A stretch of 64,000 bases of DNA from Yinghuangia seranimata (GTDB lineage Bacteria; Actinomycetota; Actinomycetes; Streptomycetales; Streptomycetaceae), in assembly GCF_029953285.1 (NCBI RefSeq), contig NZ_JASAOI010000024.1, positions 62,001 through 126,000 of the forward strand, given 5' to 3'. Of this stretch, positions 28,063 through 37,502 are shown piece by piece. Below the pieces are notes generated by a model. It was not told the DNA's origin. It made no database searches and saw only the letters and a list, made by a program, of their open reading frames with translations. The number at the start of each line of letters is the position of its first letter. The stretch's first letter is position 1. A program made the translations under genes and the position numbers.

Positions 28063-28173
28063 GCGAGCGAACGTACCGAAATACATGACCAAGGATGTCG
28101 TGATTACCGCCGAGGCTTGAACCACGACGTCAACGGACGCGCGTATTTCCCCCACCAAACGAACGGAGCCGAA

Positions 28174-28575
28174 GTGGCCATGCAGCGGACGGCAGTCAAC
28201 CCGGTGACCTGGTCTGTCGAAATGGGCTTCAACCAGGGCGAGATCGTCTCCGGCGACACCCGGACCCTGTACTGCTCGGGACAGACCGCGATGAGCGCCG
28301 ACGGCAAACCCCAACACGACGGCGACATGGCGGCCCAGCTCGTCCTCACCCTCGACAACCTGGAAGCCGTCCTCCACGAGGCCGACATGACCCTCGCGAA
28401 CCTCGTCCGGCTCAACGTCTACACCACCGACGTCGACCTGCTCTTCCAGCACTACGGCGTCCTGGCCACCCGCCTCGCCACCGCCGCCGTCGCCCCGCCC
28501 ACCACCATGCTCGGCGTCACCCGCCTGGCGATCCCGACCTTGCTGGTCGAACTGGAAGCCACCGCCGTGGCCTGA
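28174..28575 (+). CDS. RidA family protein
   Basis: The 133-residue protein belongs to the RidA/YjgF family of enamine/imine deaminases: TLYCSGQTAMSADGKPQHDGDMAAQ, LDNLEAVLHEADMTLANLVRLNVYTTDVD, and PPTTMLGVTRLAIPTLLVELEATA. The Arg that binds the carboxylate in classical RidA (usually in the R-x9-R region before the end) is represented by VTRLA, so catalytic ability is uncertain. GTG 28174 is 5 bases after GGAG; ATG 28180 is the alternative. A hairpin terminator follows. Confidence 0.88.
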   Translation: MAMQRTAVNPVTWSVEMGFNQGEIVSGDTRTLYCSGQTAMSADGKPQHDGDMAAQLVLTLDNLEAVLHEADMTLANLVRLNVYTTDVDLLFQHYGVLATRLATAAVAPPTTMLGVTRLAIPTLLVELEATAVA

Positions 28576-28594
28576 CCCGCTCAACCCGCCGCCG

Positions 28595-28621
28595 GCCCCG
28601 ACCGGTTTGTCCGGTCGGGGC
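28595..28621. terminator. Terminator after RidA gene
   Basis: Perfect 11-bp stem GCCCCGACCGG/CCGGTCGGGGC with a TTTGT loop, between the convergent RidA and Lrp-type genes. The stem sequence recurs in the terminator at 31288. Confidence 0.8.
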
Positions 28622-28632
28622 TGAACGCATCG

Positions 28633-29592
28633 TCAAGGTATGGCCGGCGTCAGGCGTTTGACCTCGCGGAGCGTCGGCGCGGTCTCCATGGTCTGGATTC
28701 CGGGCAGGGGGCCGATGCACCGGTCGATGTAGTCGTACAGCTCGGCCGGGTCGCGGAAGACGCCGTTGGCGACGAGGTTGGACGTTCCCGTGACGGCCGC
28801 GGCGAAGGCGATCTGTGGGTGCGTGGCGAGCGCTTCGCCCACGGTGCGCAGGTGCGCGGGGGCGACGTTCATCCACAGGCGGGTGGCCATGTGGAAGCCG
28901 AGGATCCGCGGGTCGAAGTCGACGGCGAGGCTGAGCGCGCCTTCGGAGCGGAGCCGGTCGAGGTGGCGTTGGACGCTGGACGGGGACCGGCCGGTGGCGG
29001 CGGCGAGCTCCGGCAGCGGGACGCGGGCGTCGCGGGCGAGTTCGGTGAACAGGGCGCGGTCGGTGGCGTCCAGGCTGAGCGGCGTGGCGGCGGCCGCGCC
29101 GGAATCCACCGCGGGCGCGGCGGCTTGTGGCGCGAACCGGGTGCCGTGCCACGTGCTGGTCTCGCCGACGAAGATGCGCATCATGCAGTGCGCGCTGACG
29201 GACAGTACGTGCGGGTTGCGCGGGAGCTTGCGGAGCAGCAGCGCGTCGCGGTCCTCGGCGGTGCGGGCGTTGAGCGCGCAGTAGAGCTCGGTGCCGCCGG
29301 ACGCGAGCGTGACCCAGCTGGTGTCCGGGCGGCGCGCGAGGGCGTCCGCGATGGTGCCGGCCGCGTCCGGTGTGCAGTGCATCCGCAGCAGCCAGCGGGT
29401 CAGGCCGAGCCGGGAGGGGACCGGCTGGCCGACGACCCGCAGTCCGTGCGCGCGCAGCCGCTGGTAGCGGCGGGCGACCGTGCGTTCGGAGACGCCCAGG
29501 TCGCGGGCGATGCGGCTGAACGGCGCGCGGCCGTCCGTCTGCAGAGCCTGGAGCAGGCTCTGGTCGAGCCCGTCCCGAGTGACGTGATCCAC
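28633..29592 (-). CDS. Lrp/AsnC family regulator with two helix-turn-helix segments
   Basis: The 319-residue protein is about twice the length of a single Lrp. It contains two AsnC-type helix-turn-helix units, LDQSLLQALQTDGRAPFSRIARDLGVSERTVARRYQRL and LDATDRALFTELARDARVPLPELAAATGRSPSSVQRHLDRLRSEG. Each is followed by an effector (RAM-like) half. Tandem Lrp proteins of this kind occur in Streptomyces. The GTG at 29592 is inferred from the position of the first helix-turn-helix; only a weak GGGG precedes it. The gene is divergent from the 14-TM MFS pump across 127 bases and probably controls it. Confidence 0.87.
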   Translation of the reverse strand: MDHVTRDGLDQSLLQALQTDGRAPFSRIARDLGVSERTVARRYQRLRAHGLRVVGQPVPSRLGLTRWLLRMHCTPDAAGTIADALARRPDTSWVTLASGGTELYCALNARTAEDRDALLLRKLPRNPHVLSVSAHCMMRIFVGETSTWHGTRFAPQAAAPAVDSGAAAATPLSLDATDRALFTELARDARVPLPELAAATGRSPSSVQRHLDRLRSEGALSLAVDFDPRILGFHMATRLWMNVAPAHLRTVGEALATHPQIAFAAAVTGTSNLVANGVFRDPAELYDYIDRCIGPLPGIQTMETAPTLREVKRLTPAIP

Positions 29593-29719
29593 CGAAGTAC
29601 CCCGTTCTCCCGCCGGATTCTCCCGCCGCGAAGCGTATGGCTTGGGTGCTCCTGGAGCCGCCCGGATAGTGACCGGGAGGTCGTCCGCCTGTGTCCGCCG
29701 AGTGTGGGAGTGGGAATTC

Positions 29720-31264
29720 ATGCGCGTCTGGGGCCCGTTGGCCGCGGTCTGTCTGGGAACGTTCATGCTGCTCGTCGACGTCACGATCGTGCTGGTCGCG
29801 CTACCGGCGGTGTCGGAGTCACTGGACTCGTCGCTCTCGCAGTTGCAGTGGGTCGCCGACGGCTACGCGCTCGCGGTGGCCGCCGCGCTGCTGGGCTCCG
29901 GGACCCTCGCCGACCTGTACGGCCGACGCCGGATGTACGCGGCCGGGCTGGTCGTCTTCGCGTCGGCGTCGGTCGTGTGCGGGCTGGCCCCCAACATGGC
30001 CGTACTGATCACCGCCCGCATGGTGCAAGGCCTGGGTGCCGCAGCGATGTTCACCACCACGCTGTCCCTGATCGGCACGCTGTATTCCGGGCGCCGCCTG
30101 GGCGTTGCCTTCGGTGTGTGGGCGGCGGTGGCGTCGGCCGCCGCAGCACTGGGGCCGATCCTCGGCGGCCTGCTCACCCAAGTCCTCGACTGGCGCTGGA
30201 TCTTCTACGTCAACGTCCCCGTCAGCGTGCTCGCCCTGACGATGACGTTCCGCTTCATCCCGAGGCCCACGTGGACCGAACGGGACACCGCACAGCGCCT
30301 GGACGTGCCCGGCCTACTGCTCTTCTCCCTCGGCGCGGGCGGGTTCGTGTACGCGCTGACCGAGGGGCACAGCCAGGGTTGGACGTCGCCGCGGACCCTG
30401 CTTCCGCTGGGCGCCGCGCTGGCCGCCTTCGCGGTGTTCGTGCCGGTGCAGGCGCGCAGTACGCACCCGCTGCTGGACCTGTCGCTGTTCCGTCGGCCTG
30501 CTTTCACCGCGGCGATGCTCACCATCGCGATCGGCGAGGGCACCGTGTACGGGATCCTCCCGTACACGTCGCTGTGGCTGCAGTCGGTCCAGCACCTCTC
30601 GCCGATCGGCGCCGGACTCGTCGTCCTGCCGCACGCTGTGGCCGCCGCCGTCGTGGCGGTCGTCTGCGGGCGGTGGCTGCCCAAGCCCTCGCCCCGCCTG
30701 GGCGCCTCGCTCGGCCTCGCGCTCGCCGGCCTGGGCGTCGGCGCGGAAGGGTTCCTGGGCCCCGACTCCGGCTGGCCCGTCCTGGTCGGCGGCCTCGCGC
30801 TGAGCGGAATCGGCATGGGCCTGGTCTTCCAGGTCGCGGCCGCCCTGGCCCTCGGCTCGGTTCCGGCCGCCCGCGCCGGCATGGCCGGCGGCGCCTACAG
30901 CACGTTCGAACAGCTCGGCTACGCCTTCGGAGTCGCCGCGTTCGGCAGCCTCGCGGTCGCCACCATGACGACGTCCCTCGACGGCGACGTCGCCGACCCC
31001 GCCGCCGCGGCGCGCACCCTGTCCGGCGGAGGCGCCGACGCCCTCCTCGCCGCGACCCCCGCCGACCACCGACCCGGCCTGGACCACGCCCTCCACGCGG
31101 CGTTCGCCACCGCGCACAACACCCTCGCCCTCACGGCCGGAGCACTCTCCCTGGCCGGCGCCGCCCTGGTCCTGCACCTGACCCGCCGCCCGCACCCCGG
31201 CCAACCCAAGGCCCAGCCGCCCCGGAACACCCACCCCGAGCCCGCCCCGGCCGCGGTCGACTAG
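29720..31264 (+). CDS. MFS transporter, DHA2 (14-TM drug:H+ antiporter) family
   Basis: The 514-residue protein has about 14 transmembrane helices. The DHA2 motifs are clear: LVDVTIVLVALPAVSESL in TM1, QWVADGYALAVAAALLGSGTLADLYGRRRMY (motif A), and GPILGGLLTQVLDWRWIFYVNVP (motif C). Such pumps export drugs or natural products. The C-terminus is a Pro-rich tail. ATG 29720 has GGGAG 9 bases upstream. The Lrp-type regulator is divergent and likely controls it. Confidence 0.92.
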   Translation: MRVWGPLAAVCLGTFMLLVDVTIVLVALPAVSESLDSSLSQLQWVADGYALAVAAALLGSGTLADLYGRRRMYAAGLVVFASASVVCGLAPNMAVLITARMVQGLGAAAMFTTTLSLIGTLYSGRRLGVAFGVWAAVASAAAALGPILGGLLTQVLDWRWIFYVNVPVSVLALTMTFRFIPRPTWTERDTAQRLDVPGLLLFSLGAGGFVYALTEGHSQGWTSPRTLLPLGAALAAFAVFVPVQARSTHPLLDLSLFRRPAFTAAMLTIAIGEGTVYGILPYTSLWLQSVQHLSPIGAGLVVLPHAVAAAVVAVVCGRWLPKPSPRLGASLGLALAGLGVGAEGFLGPDSGWPVLVGGLALSGIGMGLVFQVAAALALGSVPAARAGMAGGAYSTFEQLGYAFGVAAFGSLAVATMTTSLDGDVADPAAAARTLSGGGADALLAATPADHRPGLDHALHAAFATAHNTLALTAGALSLAGAALVLHLTRRPHPGQPKAQPPRNTHPEPAPAAVD

Positions 31265-31287
31265 ACCTGAAGGCGCCCCAGTAACGC

Positions 31288-31323
31288 CGTCAGCCCCGAC
31301 CGGCGGACCGGTCGGGGCTGACG
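31288..31323. terminator. Terminator after MFS gene
   Basis: Perfect 16-bp stem, CGTCAGCCCCGACCGG with CCGGTCGGGGCTGACG, and a CGGA loop, 24 bases after the MFS stop and before the convergent tRNA-Ser gene. Confidence 0.88.
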
Positions 31324-31339
31324 TCTGCCTGTTGCAGGC

Positions 31340-31427
31340 TGGCGGAGGATACGAGATTCGAACTCGTGAGGGGTTGCCCCCAACACGCTTTCCAAGCGTG
31401 CGCCCTAGGCCACTAGGCGAATCCTCC
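31340..31427 (-). tRNA. tRNA-Ser(GGA)
   Basis: The acceptor GGAGGAT pairs with ATCCTCC, the anticodon loop TTGGAAA gives anticodon GGA (reads UCC), and a long variable arm (GTTGGGGGCAACCCCC region) marks a class II tRNA. The T-arm has GTTCGAATC. The discriminator G is followed by an encoded CCA. Its position beside ffs and dnaX is the usual Streptomyces arrangement. Confidence 0.95.
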
Positions 31428-31538
31428 GCCGGATAGCTTACCGGAGGGTTCGGGGTGGTCGCGCACGAGTATCCAGGTGAGGGTGGCGACGGGGTGGGCG
31501 GAGCGCGGAGCGGGTTCGGTCGGGTACTGTTGGGGCCG

Positions 31539-31626
31539 GACCCCCCGTGTGGCGGCATCCTGCTGAACCCCCCCAGGGCCGGAAGGCAGCAAGGGTAAGC
31601 GGGCTCTGTCGGGTGCGCGGGGGGTC
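31539..31626 (+). ncRNA. ffs: Signal recognition particle RNA (4.5S type)
   Basis: The conserved apical domain reads GGCCGGAAGGCAGCAAGGG, the Ffh-binding site with its GNRA-type GGAA loop. The ends GACCCCCCG and CGGGGGGTC close the helix. A small bacterial SRP RNA of about 90-100 bases fits actinomycetes. It lies just upstream of dnaX, as in Streptomyces. Confidence 0.93.
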
Positions 31627-31703
31627 TTCATGTTTCCGGGCGGCTCGTTGGCGCGGGTCCGGGGTGGCTCCGGATGTCCTTCGGCCCGGCTATCGTCGAC
31701 GTC

Positions 31704-33893
31704 GTGTCGCTTGCGCTCTACCGTCGCTACCGCCCCGAGACCTATGCGGAGGTCATCGGGCAGGAGCACGTGACCGATCCGCTCCAGCAGGCCCTGCGCA
31801 ACAACAGGGTGAACCACGCGTACCTGTTCAGCGGGCCGCGCGGCTGCGGGAAGACGACCAGCGCGCGGATCCTGGCGCGGTGCCTCAACTGTGAGCGCGG
31901 GCCTACGCCGACGCCGTGCGGTGAGTGCCGGTCGTGCCAGGACCTGGCGCGCGGCGGTCCCGGCAGCATCGACGTCATCGAGATCGACGCGGCGTCGCAC
32001 GGTGGTGTGGACGACGCGCGCGACCTGCGCGAGAAGGCGTTCTTCGCGCCGGTCAACTCGCGCTACAAGATCTACATCATCGACGAGGCCCACATGGTCA
32101 CGTCGGCGGGCTTCAACGCGCTGCTGAAGGTGGTCGAAGAGCCGCCGGAGCACCTGAAGTTCATCTTCGCCACGACCGAGCCCGAGAAGGTCATCGGGAC
32201 GATCCGGTCGCGCACGCACCACTATCCGTTCCGGCTGGTGCCGCCGGGTGTCCTGCGGGACTACCTGGAGAAGGTGTGCACCGACGAGGGCGTCGCCGTC
32301 GAGAAGGCGGTGTTCCCGCTCGTCGTGCAGGCGGGCGCCGGCTCGGTGCGTGACTCGATGTCGGTGATGGACCAGCTGCTGGCCGGTGCCGACGAGCGGG
32401 GTGTGACGTACGCCATGGCGACGTCGCTGCTCGGCTTCACCGACCGCGCGCTGCTCGACGACGTCGCGGACGCGTTCGCGGCGCGGGACGGCGCGGCGGC
32501 GTTCCAGGTGGTCGACCGCGTCATCGAGGGCGGCTTCGACCCGCGCCGGTTCGTGGCGGACCTGCTCGGGCGGCTGCGCGACCTGGTGATCCTGGCCGCG
32601 GTGCCGGACGCCGCCGACAAGGGCCTGATCGACGTGCCCGGCGACCAGCTCGAGCGGATGGTGCAGCAGGCGCGGGCGTACGGCCAGGCCGAGCTCACGC
32701 GTGCCGCGGACATCGTCAACACCGGTCTGACCGAGATGCGCGGCGCGACGTCGCCGCGCCTGCAGCTCGAACTGATCTGCGCGCGCGTGCTGCTGCCCGG
32801 CGCCGGGTCGGGGGAGCAGGCGCTCGCGGCCCGGCTGGAGCGTCTGGAGCGGCGGGTCGAGCTGGGCGGCGGCTTCGCGGCCCCGGTCGCGGCCGGTGCG
32901 GGTGGCGGCGGTACGAATGTCGCCGCTCCGCGTGCGGCGGCCGTTCCGGCGTACGACGAGCCGGTCGCGGCGGCGCGGCCCGTGGCGGAGGCCCCGGCCC
33001 CGCCGTCCGTCCAGCAGGCCCCCGCGCAGGCCCCGGCCCCCGCGCAGGCCCCGGCGGCCGAGGTGCCGGGTGGGCGTACGCCCGGTGCGTGGCCCTCGAC
33101 CTCACGCCCCCCGCAGCAGCAGGCCCCGACGCAGTACGCGGCTCCCGCCCAGCAGGCCCCGGCCCAGCAGGCTCCGGCCCCCGCGCCCGCCCCGCAGCAG
33201 GCCGCACCGCCGGCCGGCGGCGGCGACGTCAACCGGGTACGCGGGATGTGGCCGCAGGTCATAGAGGCCGTCGCACGCCGCAAGCGGGTGACGTGGATGA
33301 TGCTGCAGCGCGCGGGCGTGGCCGGGTTCGACGGGCAGACGCTGCAGGTGTCGTTCGAGCACGCCGGAGCGCGTGACGGGTTCGTGAACAGCGGGCACGA
33401 CGAGGTGCTGCGGCAGGCCTTGCGCGACTCGTTCGGCGTGGAGTGGCGCATCGAGTGCATCGTCGACCCGGGCGGCGCCGGCGGCGGCGCGGGTCCGGGC
33501 GGCGGCCAGGGCGGTCCCGGCGGGGGCCGAACGTACACGCAGCCGCCCGCCCCGTCGGGCGGGTTCGCGCCGGCTCCGCAGGTCCAGGCGCCGCCCCAGC
33601 CGTCCGCACCCGAACCGCCCGCCCCCGGCGCGTGGCCCTCGACCTCGCGCCCGCCGCAGGACGCGCCGCCGCCCGCCGAGCCCCCGATGCCCGAGCCCCC
33701 GGCCCCGCCCGTGAGCCAGGCCCCGCCGCCGGTCCCCGAGTACGTCCCGCCCGCGCCGCCCCCGGTGGCACCGGAAGACGACGTGGCGGCGGACGACGAC
33801 GAGGACATCGAGGACGACGGCGTGACGAGCCACGAGCTGCTGGCCCGCGAGCTCGGCGCGACGGTGATCGAGGAGACCTCGAACAACGGCTGA
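31704..33893 (+). CDS. dnaX: DNA polymerase III subunits gamma/tau
   Basis: The 729-residue protein begins SLALYRRYRPETYAEVIGQ, has Walker A GPRGCGKTTSAR, a four-Cys zinc module (CLNCERGPTP then CGECRSC), and the DEAH box IYIIDEAHMV. It is the clamp-loader motor. A Pro/Ala/Gln-rich linker of about 150 residues, a tau-specific domain (VNRVRGMWPQVIEAVARRKRVTWMM) and an acidic tail follow. GTG 31704 matches the family N-terminus though no clear ribosome binding site is seen, so the mRNA may be nearly leaderless. No A-rich slippage site for making gamma is visible. Confidence 0.94.
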   Translation: MSLALYRRYRPETYAEVIGQEHVTDPLQQALRNNRVNHAYLFSGPRGCGKTTSARILARCLNCERGPTPTPCGECRSCQDLARGGPGSIDVIEIDAASHGGVDDARDLREKAFFAPVNSRYKIYIIDEAHMVTSAGFNALLKVVEEPPEHLKFIFATTEPEKVIGTIRSRTHHYPFRLVPPGVLRDYLEKVCTDEGVAVEKAVFPLVVQAGAGSVRDSMSVMDQLLAGADERGVTYAMATSLLGFTDRALLDDVADAFAARDGAAAFQVVDRVIEGGFDPRRFVADLLGRLRDLVILAAVPDAADKGLIDVPGDQLERMVQQARAYGQAELTRAADIVNTGLTEMRGATSPRLQLELICARVLLPGAGSGEQALAARLERLERRVELGGGFAAPVAAGAGGGGTNVAAPRAAAVPAYDEPVAAARPVAEAPAPPSVQQAPAQAPAPAQAPAAEVPGGRTPGAWPSTSRPPQQQAPTQYAAPAQQAPAQQAPAPAPAPQQAAPPAGGGDVNRVRGMWPQVIEAVARRKRVTWMMLQRAGVAGFDGQTLQVSFEHAGARDGFVNSGHDEVLRQALRDSFGVEWRIECIVDPGGAGGGAGPGGGQGGPGGGRTYTQPPAPSGGFAPAPQVQAPPQPSAPEPPAPGAWPSTSRPPQDAPPPAEPPMPEPPAPPVSQAPPPVPEYVPPAPPPVAPEDDVAADDDEDIEDDGVTSHELLARELGATVIEETSNNG

Positions 33894-33956
33894 CCCGCGC
33901 CGCGCGGTGCCGCGACGTGACCGAGGCGGGGCCGGCTGGGGCGGTGCGGGCAGTAC

Positions 33957-34131
33957 GACCATCCCACCGCCCCTGTGGACGGCCCGACGCACGCGCTGTC
34001 GACCTCCCGCTACACCCGGGTGTCCAGGGGGTCCGCGGAACCGGTCCGATCATCCGACCGCCCCTGTGAACAGCGCCCGCCCCGGTTCGCGGTTTCCCGC
34101 TATACCCCCGGAGTGGGGGCCTCCACTCCGG
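33957..34131. repeat. Imperfect 91-base direct repeat and hairpins between dnaX and ybaB
   Basis: Positions 33961-33980 and 34052-34071 share 18 of 20 bases (ATCC-ACCGCCCCTGTG-AC). Similar CCCGCTA-ACCC blocks follow each copy at matching distance. ACACCCGGGTGT (34012-34023) is a perfect palindrome. CCGGAGTGG (34108-34116) and CCACTCCGG (34123-34131) form a 9-bp hairpin. The 497-base gap 33894-34390 holds no recognisable gene. It may contain the dnaX terminator and the ybaB-recR promoter. Confidence 0.6.
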
Positions 34132-34390
34132 TGTGAACATCACACCTCACCCGTCCTACCTTCGGCGTGGCTCGCCGTGCCCCGACTCCCTCCGAGGCCG
34201 TAGTCTCAAGCCGTGGGCGCCGAGTGCGCGCCGGGGCCGGTTCGCCGGAACACCTGGGCCGCGCGGTTCGTCGTTCACATGAGGAGTGAGGCGAGGGATC
34301 GCGCCGCGTGGCCGCCCGGGGGCGGCCCATCGGGCACGGCCCCGCGCAGACCCGCCGACGCGTCGGCGACCAGCGACGAAGGGTGCGTCC

Positions 34391-34741
34391 GTGTTTCCCG
34401 GTGGTGGCCAGCCCGATATGCAGCAGCTGCTGCAGCAGGCGCAGAAGATGCAGCAGGACCTCATGGCCGCGCAGGAGGAGCTCGCGCGCACCCAGGTCAA
34501 GGGCTCGGCGGGCGGCGGCCTGGTGACCGCGACGGTCAGCGGCGCCGGTGAGCTGCTCGCTCTGGAGATCTCGCCCGAGGCGGTGGATCCTGAGGACACG
34601 GAGACGCTCGGCGATCTGATCGTCGCCGCCGTGCGGGACGCCAACCGGGCGGCCGCGGAGCTGGCGTCGAAGGCGATGGGCCCGCTGGCCCAGGGCCTCG
34701 GCGGCGGCGGGCTCGGCGGCCTCGGCCTGCCGGGCATGTAG
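34391..34741 (+). CDS. YbaB/EbfC family nucleoid-associated protein
   Basis: The 116-residue protein has [25 protein letters not shown] as the first coiled helix, then the beta-strand segment [27 protein letters not shown]. The C-terminus is Gly-rich. The family forms DNA-binding dimers and sits between dnaX and recR in most bacteria, as here. GTG 34391 has AAGGG about 8 bases upstream and matches the usual start. Confidence 0.92.
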   Translation: MFPGGGQPDMQQLLQQAQKMQQDLMAAQEELARTQVKGSAGGGLVTATVSGAGELLALEISPEAVDPEDTETLGDLIVAAVRDANRAAAELASKAMGPLAQGLGGGGLGGLGLPGM

Positions 34742-34794
34742 GACCGCACGACACGAAAAAAGCAGACGACCGCACACACCAGAGGAGCCGGAAG

Positions 34795-35394
34795 GTGTAC
34801 GAAGGCGCCGTACAGGACCTGATCGACGAGCTGGGCAGGCTGCCCGGCGTCGGTCCGAAGAGTGCGCAGCGCATCGCCTTCCACCTCCTCGCCGCCGACC
34901 CGGCCGACGTCCGCCGCCTTGTGAACGCGCTGGTCGAGGTGAAGGACAAGGTCCGGTTCTGCACCGTCTGCGGCAACGTGGCGGAGGCCGACCAGTGCCG
35001 CATCTGCCTCGATCCGCGCCGGGATCCGTCGGTGATCTGCGTGGTCGAGGAGTCGAAGGACGTCGTCGCCGTCGAGAAGACCCGCGAGTTCCGGGGCCGG
35101 TACCACGTGCTCGGCGGCGCGATCAGCCCGATCGAGGGGGTCGGCCCGGACGACCTGCGGATCCGCGAGCTGATGACGCGGCTCGCGGACGGCGAGGTCA
35201 CCGAGCTGATCCTGGCGACCGACCCGAACCTGGAGGGAGAGGCGACCGCGACGTACCTGGCGCGGCTGTGCAAGCCCATGGGTCTGAAGGTGACCCGGCT
35301 CGCCAGCGGCCTGCCGGTGGGGGGCGACCTGGAGTACGCCGACGAGGTGACCCTCGGGCGTGCCTTTGAGGGGAGACGACTGCTCGATGTCTGA
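34795..35394 (+). CDS. recR: Recombination protein RecR
   Basis: The 199-residue protein is standard length. It has the helix-hairpin-helix [24 protein letters not shown], a zinc finger ([16 protein letters not shown]) and the Toprim domain with [13 protein letters not shown] and [14 protein letters not shown]. RecR works with RecF/RecO in RecA loading at gaps. GAGGAG stands about 10 bases before GTG 34795. The end overlaps the DUF5063 gene by 8 bases. Confidence 0.95.
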   Translation: MYEGAVQDLIDELGRLPGVGPKSAQRIAFHLLAADPADVRRLVNALVEVKDKVRFCTVCGNVAEADQCRICLDPRRDPSVICVVEESKDVVAVEKTREFRGRYHVLGGAISPIEGVGPDDLRIRELMTRLADGEVTELILATDPNLEGEATATYLARLCKPMGLKVTRLASGLPVGGDLEYADEVTLGRAFEGRRLLDV

Positions 35395-36016
35395 CGACCT
35401 GACCGACTTCACCGCGGAGATCGCCGACCAGATCGAGAGCTTCGTGGTGGCCGTCACGGAGGTGGCGCGCGGCGAGGAGCCGGGCGCGGCCGTGTCGATG
35501 CTGCTGCTCGAGGTCTCGCAGCTGATGCTGGCGGGCGGCCGGCTCGGCGCGATCGCCGACGTGGTGCCCGAGGAGCGCTTCGAGCCCGACGCGGGCCCGG
35601 ATCCCGACGTGGACGCGCTGCGTACGTCGCTGTCGGTGCTGCTCGAGCCGATCGACGTCTACTACGAGGTGTTCGACCCGTACGTCCCGCGCCCGAAGCC
35701 GGTGGCGTTCCGGATCTCGGACGACATGGCGGACGTCGTGACCGACCTCGTGCACGGCCTGGCACACCACCGCGCGGGCCGGACGACCGAGGCGCTGTGG
35801 TGGTGGCAGTTCTCCTACCTGGCGAACTGGGGCGCGACGGCGAGTGCGGTGCTGCGGGCGCTGCAGTCCGTCGTGGCGCACACCCGGCTGGACGCGGCGG
35901 TGACCGAAGTGGAGTCCGCTGTCGACGACGCGCTCGGCGACGAGCTGGCCGACGAGCTGGCGGAGCAGCTGGACGACGCGGTGGTCCTGGGCGGACCGCA
36001 GGCGCCGGCCTCCTGA
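35387..36016 (+). CDS. DUF5063 domain-containing protein
   Basis: The 209-residue acidic protein begins [27 protein letters not shown] and contains the Trp-rich stretch [27 protein letters not shown]. It matches the conserved actinomycete gene that follows recR; its function is not known. It overlaps the end of recR by 8 bases, so it is translationally coupled. Confidence 0.88.
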   Translation: MSDDLTDFTAEIADQIESFVVAVTEVARGEEPGAAVSMLLLEVSQLMLAGGRLGAIADVVPEERFEPDAGPDPDVDALRTSLSVLLEPIDVYYEVFDPYVPRPKPVAFRISDDMADVVTDLVHGLAHHRAGRTTEALWWWQFSYLANWGATASAVLRALQSVVAHTRLDAAVTEVESAVDDALGDELADELAEQLDDAVVLGGPQAPAS

Positions 36017-36151
36017 CCCCGTCCCTCCCGTCCCACCCCGTCCGCCCCGACCGCGTCCGGCGCCGCACCGCAGCTTTTCGCGCGGCGCCGGGCCCGTACG
36101 CCACTTTTCGCGGCTTTCGATCTGGCCTGTTCAAAAAGCGATACTTACGTC

Positions 36152-36197
36152 TCACTATGTGAATAGCGCTTGGGCCGCACGCCTGCCTCGTTAGACT
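36152..36197 (+). promoter_or_regulatory. Candidate promoter of lysC-asd
   Basis: TTGGGC (36170-36175) and TAGACT (36192-36197) are separated by 16 bases, a plausible housekeeping promoter 36 bases before the lysC start. TCAC-TAT-GTGA (36152-36162) is a short dyad immediately upstream. The local AT content is well above the surroundings. Confidence 0.5.
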
Positions 36198-36233
36198 GTC
36201 TCGACCGCAGCTAATACGAAACGAGGAGCGCAC

Positions 36234-37502
36234 GTGGGCCTTGTCGTGCAGAAGTACGGAGGCTCCTCCGTGGCTGATGCCGAGGGCATCAAGCGCGTCG
36301 CCAAGCGGATCGTCGACACGAAGAAGCTCGGCCACGAGGTGGTCGTAGTGGTGTCCGCGATGGGTGACACGACGGACGAGCTCATCGATCTCGCCCAGCA
36401 GGTGAGCCCCATGCCTGCCGGCCGCGAGCTCGACATGCTGCTCACCTCCGGTGAGCGGATCTCGATGGCGCTGCTGGCGATGGCGATCAAAAACCTCGGT
36501 GTCGAGGCCAGGTCGTTCACCGGCAGCCAGGCGGGTGTGATCACCGACTCGGTCCACAACAAAGCGCGGATCATCGACGTGACGCCCGGCCGGATCCGCT
36601 CCGCCCTCGACGAGGACGCGGTCGCGATCGTCGCCGGCTTCCAGGGCGTGTCGCAGGACACCAAGGACATCACGACGCTCGGCCGCGGCGGGTCGGACAC
36701 GACCGCCGTCGCGCTGGCCGCCGCCCTCGAGGCCGAGGTCTGCGAGATCTACACGGACGTGGACGGCGTGTTCACCGCCGACCCCCGTGTGGTCAAGAAG
36801 GCCCGCAAGATCGACGCCATCAGCTACCAGGAGATGCTGGAGCTGGCGGCGAGCGGTTCGAAGGTGCTGCACCTGCGCTGCGTCGAGTACGCGCGCCGTT
36901 ACAACATGCCCGTCCACGTGCGCTCGTCCTTCTCGGGGCTGCAGGGCACGTGGGTACGAAGCGAGTCCGAAGGGGACGACGTGGAGCAGGCGATCATCTC
37001 CGGTGTCGCCCACGACACCAGTGAGGCCAAGGTCACCGTGGTCGGGGTCCCGGACAAGCCGGGCGAGGCCGCGAAGATCTTCCGCACGGTGGCGGACGCC
37101 GAGATCAACATCGACATGGTGGTGCAGAACGTCTCCGCCGCGAAGACGGGTCTCACCGACATCTCCTTCACGCTTCCGATGACGGACGGCCACCGGGCCA
37201 TCGAGTCGCTCACCAAGGTGCAGGACGACATCGGCTTCGAGTCGCTGCGGTACGACGACCAGATCGGCAAGATCTCCCTCGTCGGCGCCGGCATGCGCTC
37301 GCACCCGGGGGTGACCGCCGAGTTCTTCGAGGCGCTGTCGAACGCGGGGGTCAACATCGAGCTGATCTCCACGTCGGAGATCCGCATCTCGGTGGTGTGC
37401 CGCGCCGACCAGGTGCCCACCGCCATCCAGGCCGTCCACACCGCTTTCGGTCTCGACGCCGAGACCGAAGAGGCCGTCGTCTACGGAGGTACCGGCCGAT
37501 GA
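36234..37502 (+). CDS. lysC: Aspartate kinase (alpha subunit; beta from internal start)
   Basis: The 422-residue enzyme phosphorylates aspartate at the first step to Lys, Thr, Met and diaminopimelate. [11 protein letters not shown] is the catalytic N-terminus, then [15 protein letters not shown] and [16 protein letters not shown]. Two ACT domains follow (residues 260-420) for Lys/Thr feedback. The ACT part can be made separately from GTG 36981. GAGGAG precedes GTG 36234. The stop overlaps the asd start by 4 bases. Confidence 0.96.
   Translation: MGLVVQKYGGSSVADAEGIKRVAKRIVDTKKLGHEVVVVVSAMGDTTDELIDLAQQVSPMPAGRELDMLLTSGERISMALLAMAIKNLGVEARSFTGSQAGVITDSVHNKARIIDVTPGRIRSALDEDAVAIVAGFQGVSQDTKDITTLGRGGSDTTAVALAAALEAEVCEIYTDVDGVFTADPRVVKKARKIDAISYQEMLELAASGSKVLHLRCVEYARRYNMPVHVRSSFSGLQGTWVRSESEGDDVEQAIISGVAHDTSEAKVTVVGVPDKPGEAAKIFRTVADAEINIDMVVQNVSAAKTGLTDISFTLPMTDGHRAIESLTKVQDDIGFESLRYDDQIGKISLVGAGMRSHPGVTAEFFEALSNAGVNIELISTSEIRISVVCRADQVPTAIQAVHTAFGLDAETEEAVVYGGTGR
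36970..36983 (+). promoter_or_regulatory. Internal ribosome binding site and start of aspartokinase beta subunit
   Basis: AAGGGG lies 5-6 bases before an in-frame GTG at 36981 that opens [20 protein letters not shown]. In corynebacteria and Bacillus the beta subunit starts at the equivalent place, giving an alpha2-beta2 enzyme. The beta chain here would be 173 residues (36981-37502). Confidence 0.7.

Noticed and set aside
31340-31430. tRNA-Ser as an integration site for a mobile element
   Set aside because: No integrase, no duplicated tRNA end, and the usual chromosomal neighbours ffs and dnaX follow.
31704-33893. Programmed frameshift in dnaX producing gamma
   Set aside because: No A-rich slippery sequence with a following hairpin was visible; the tau reading frame is continuous.
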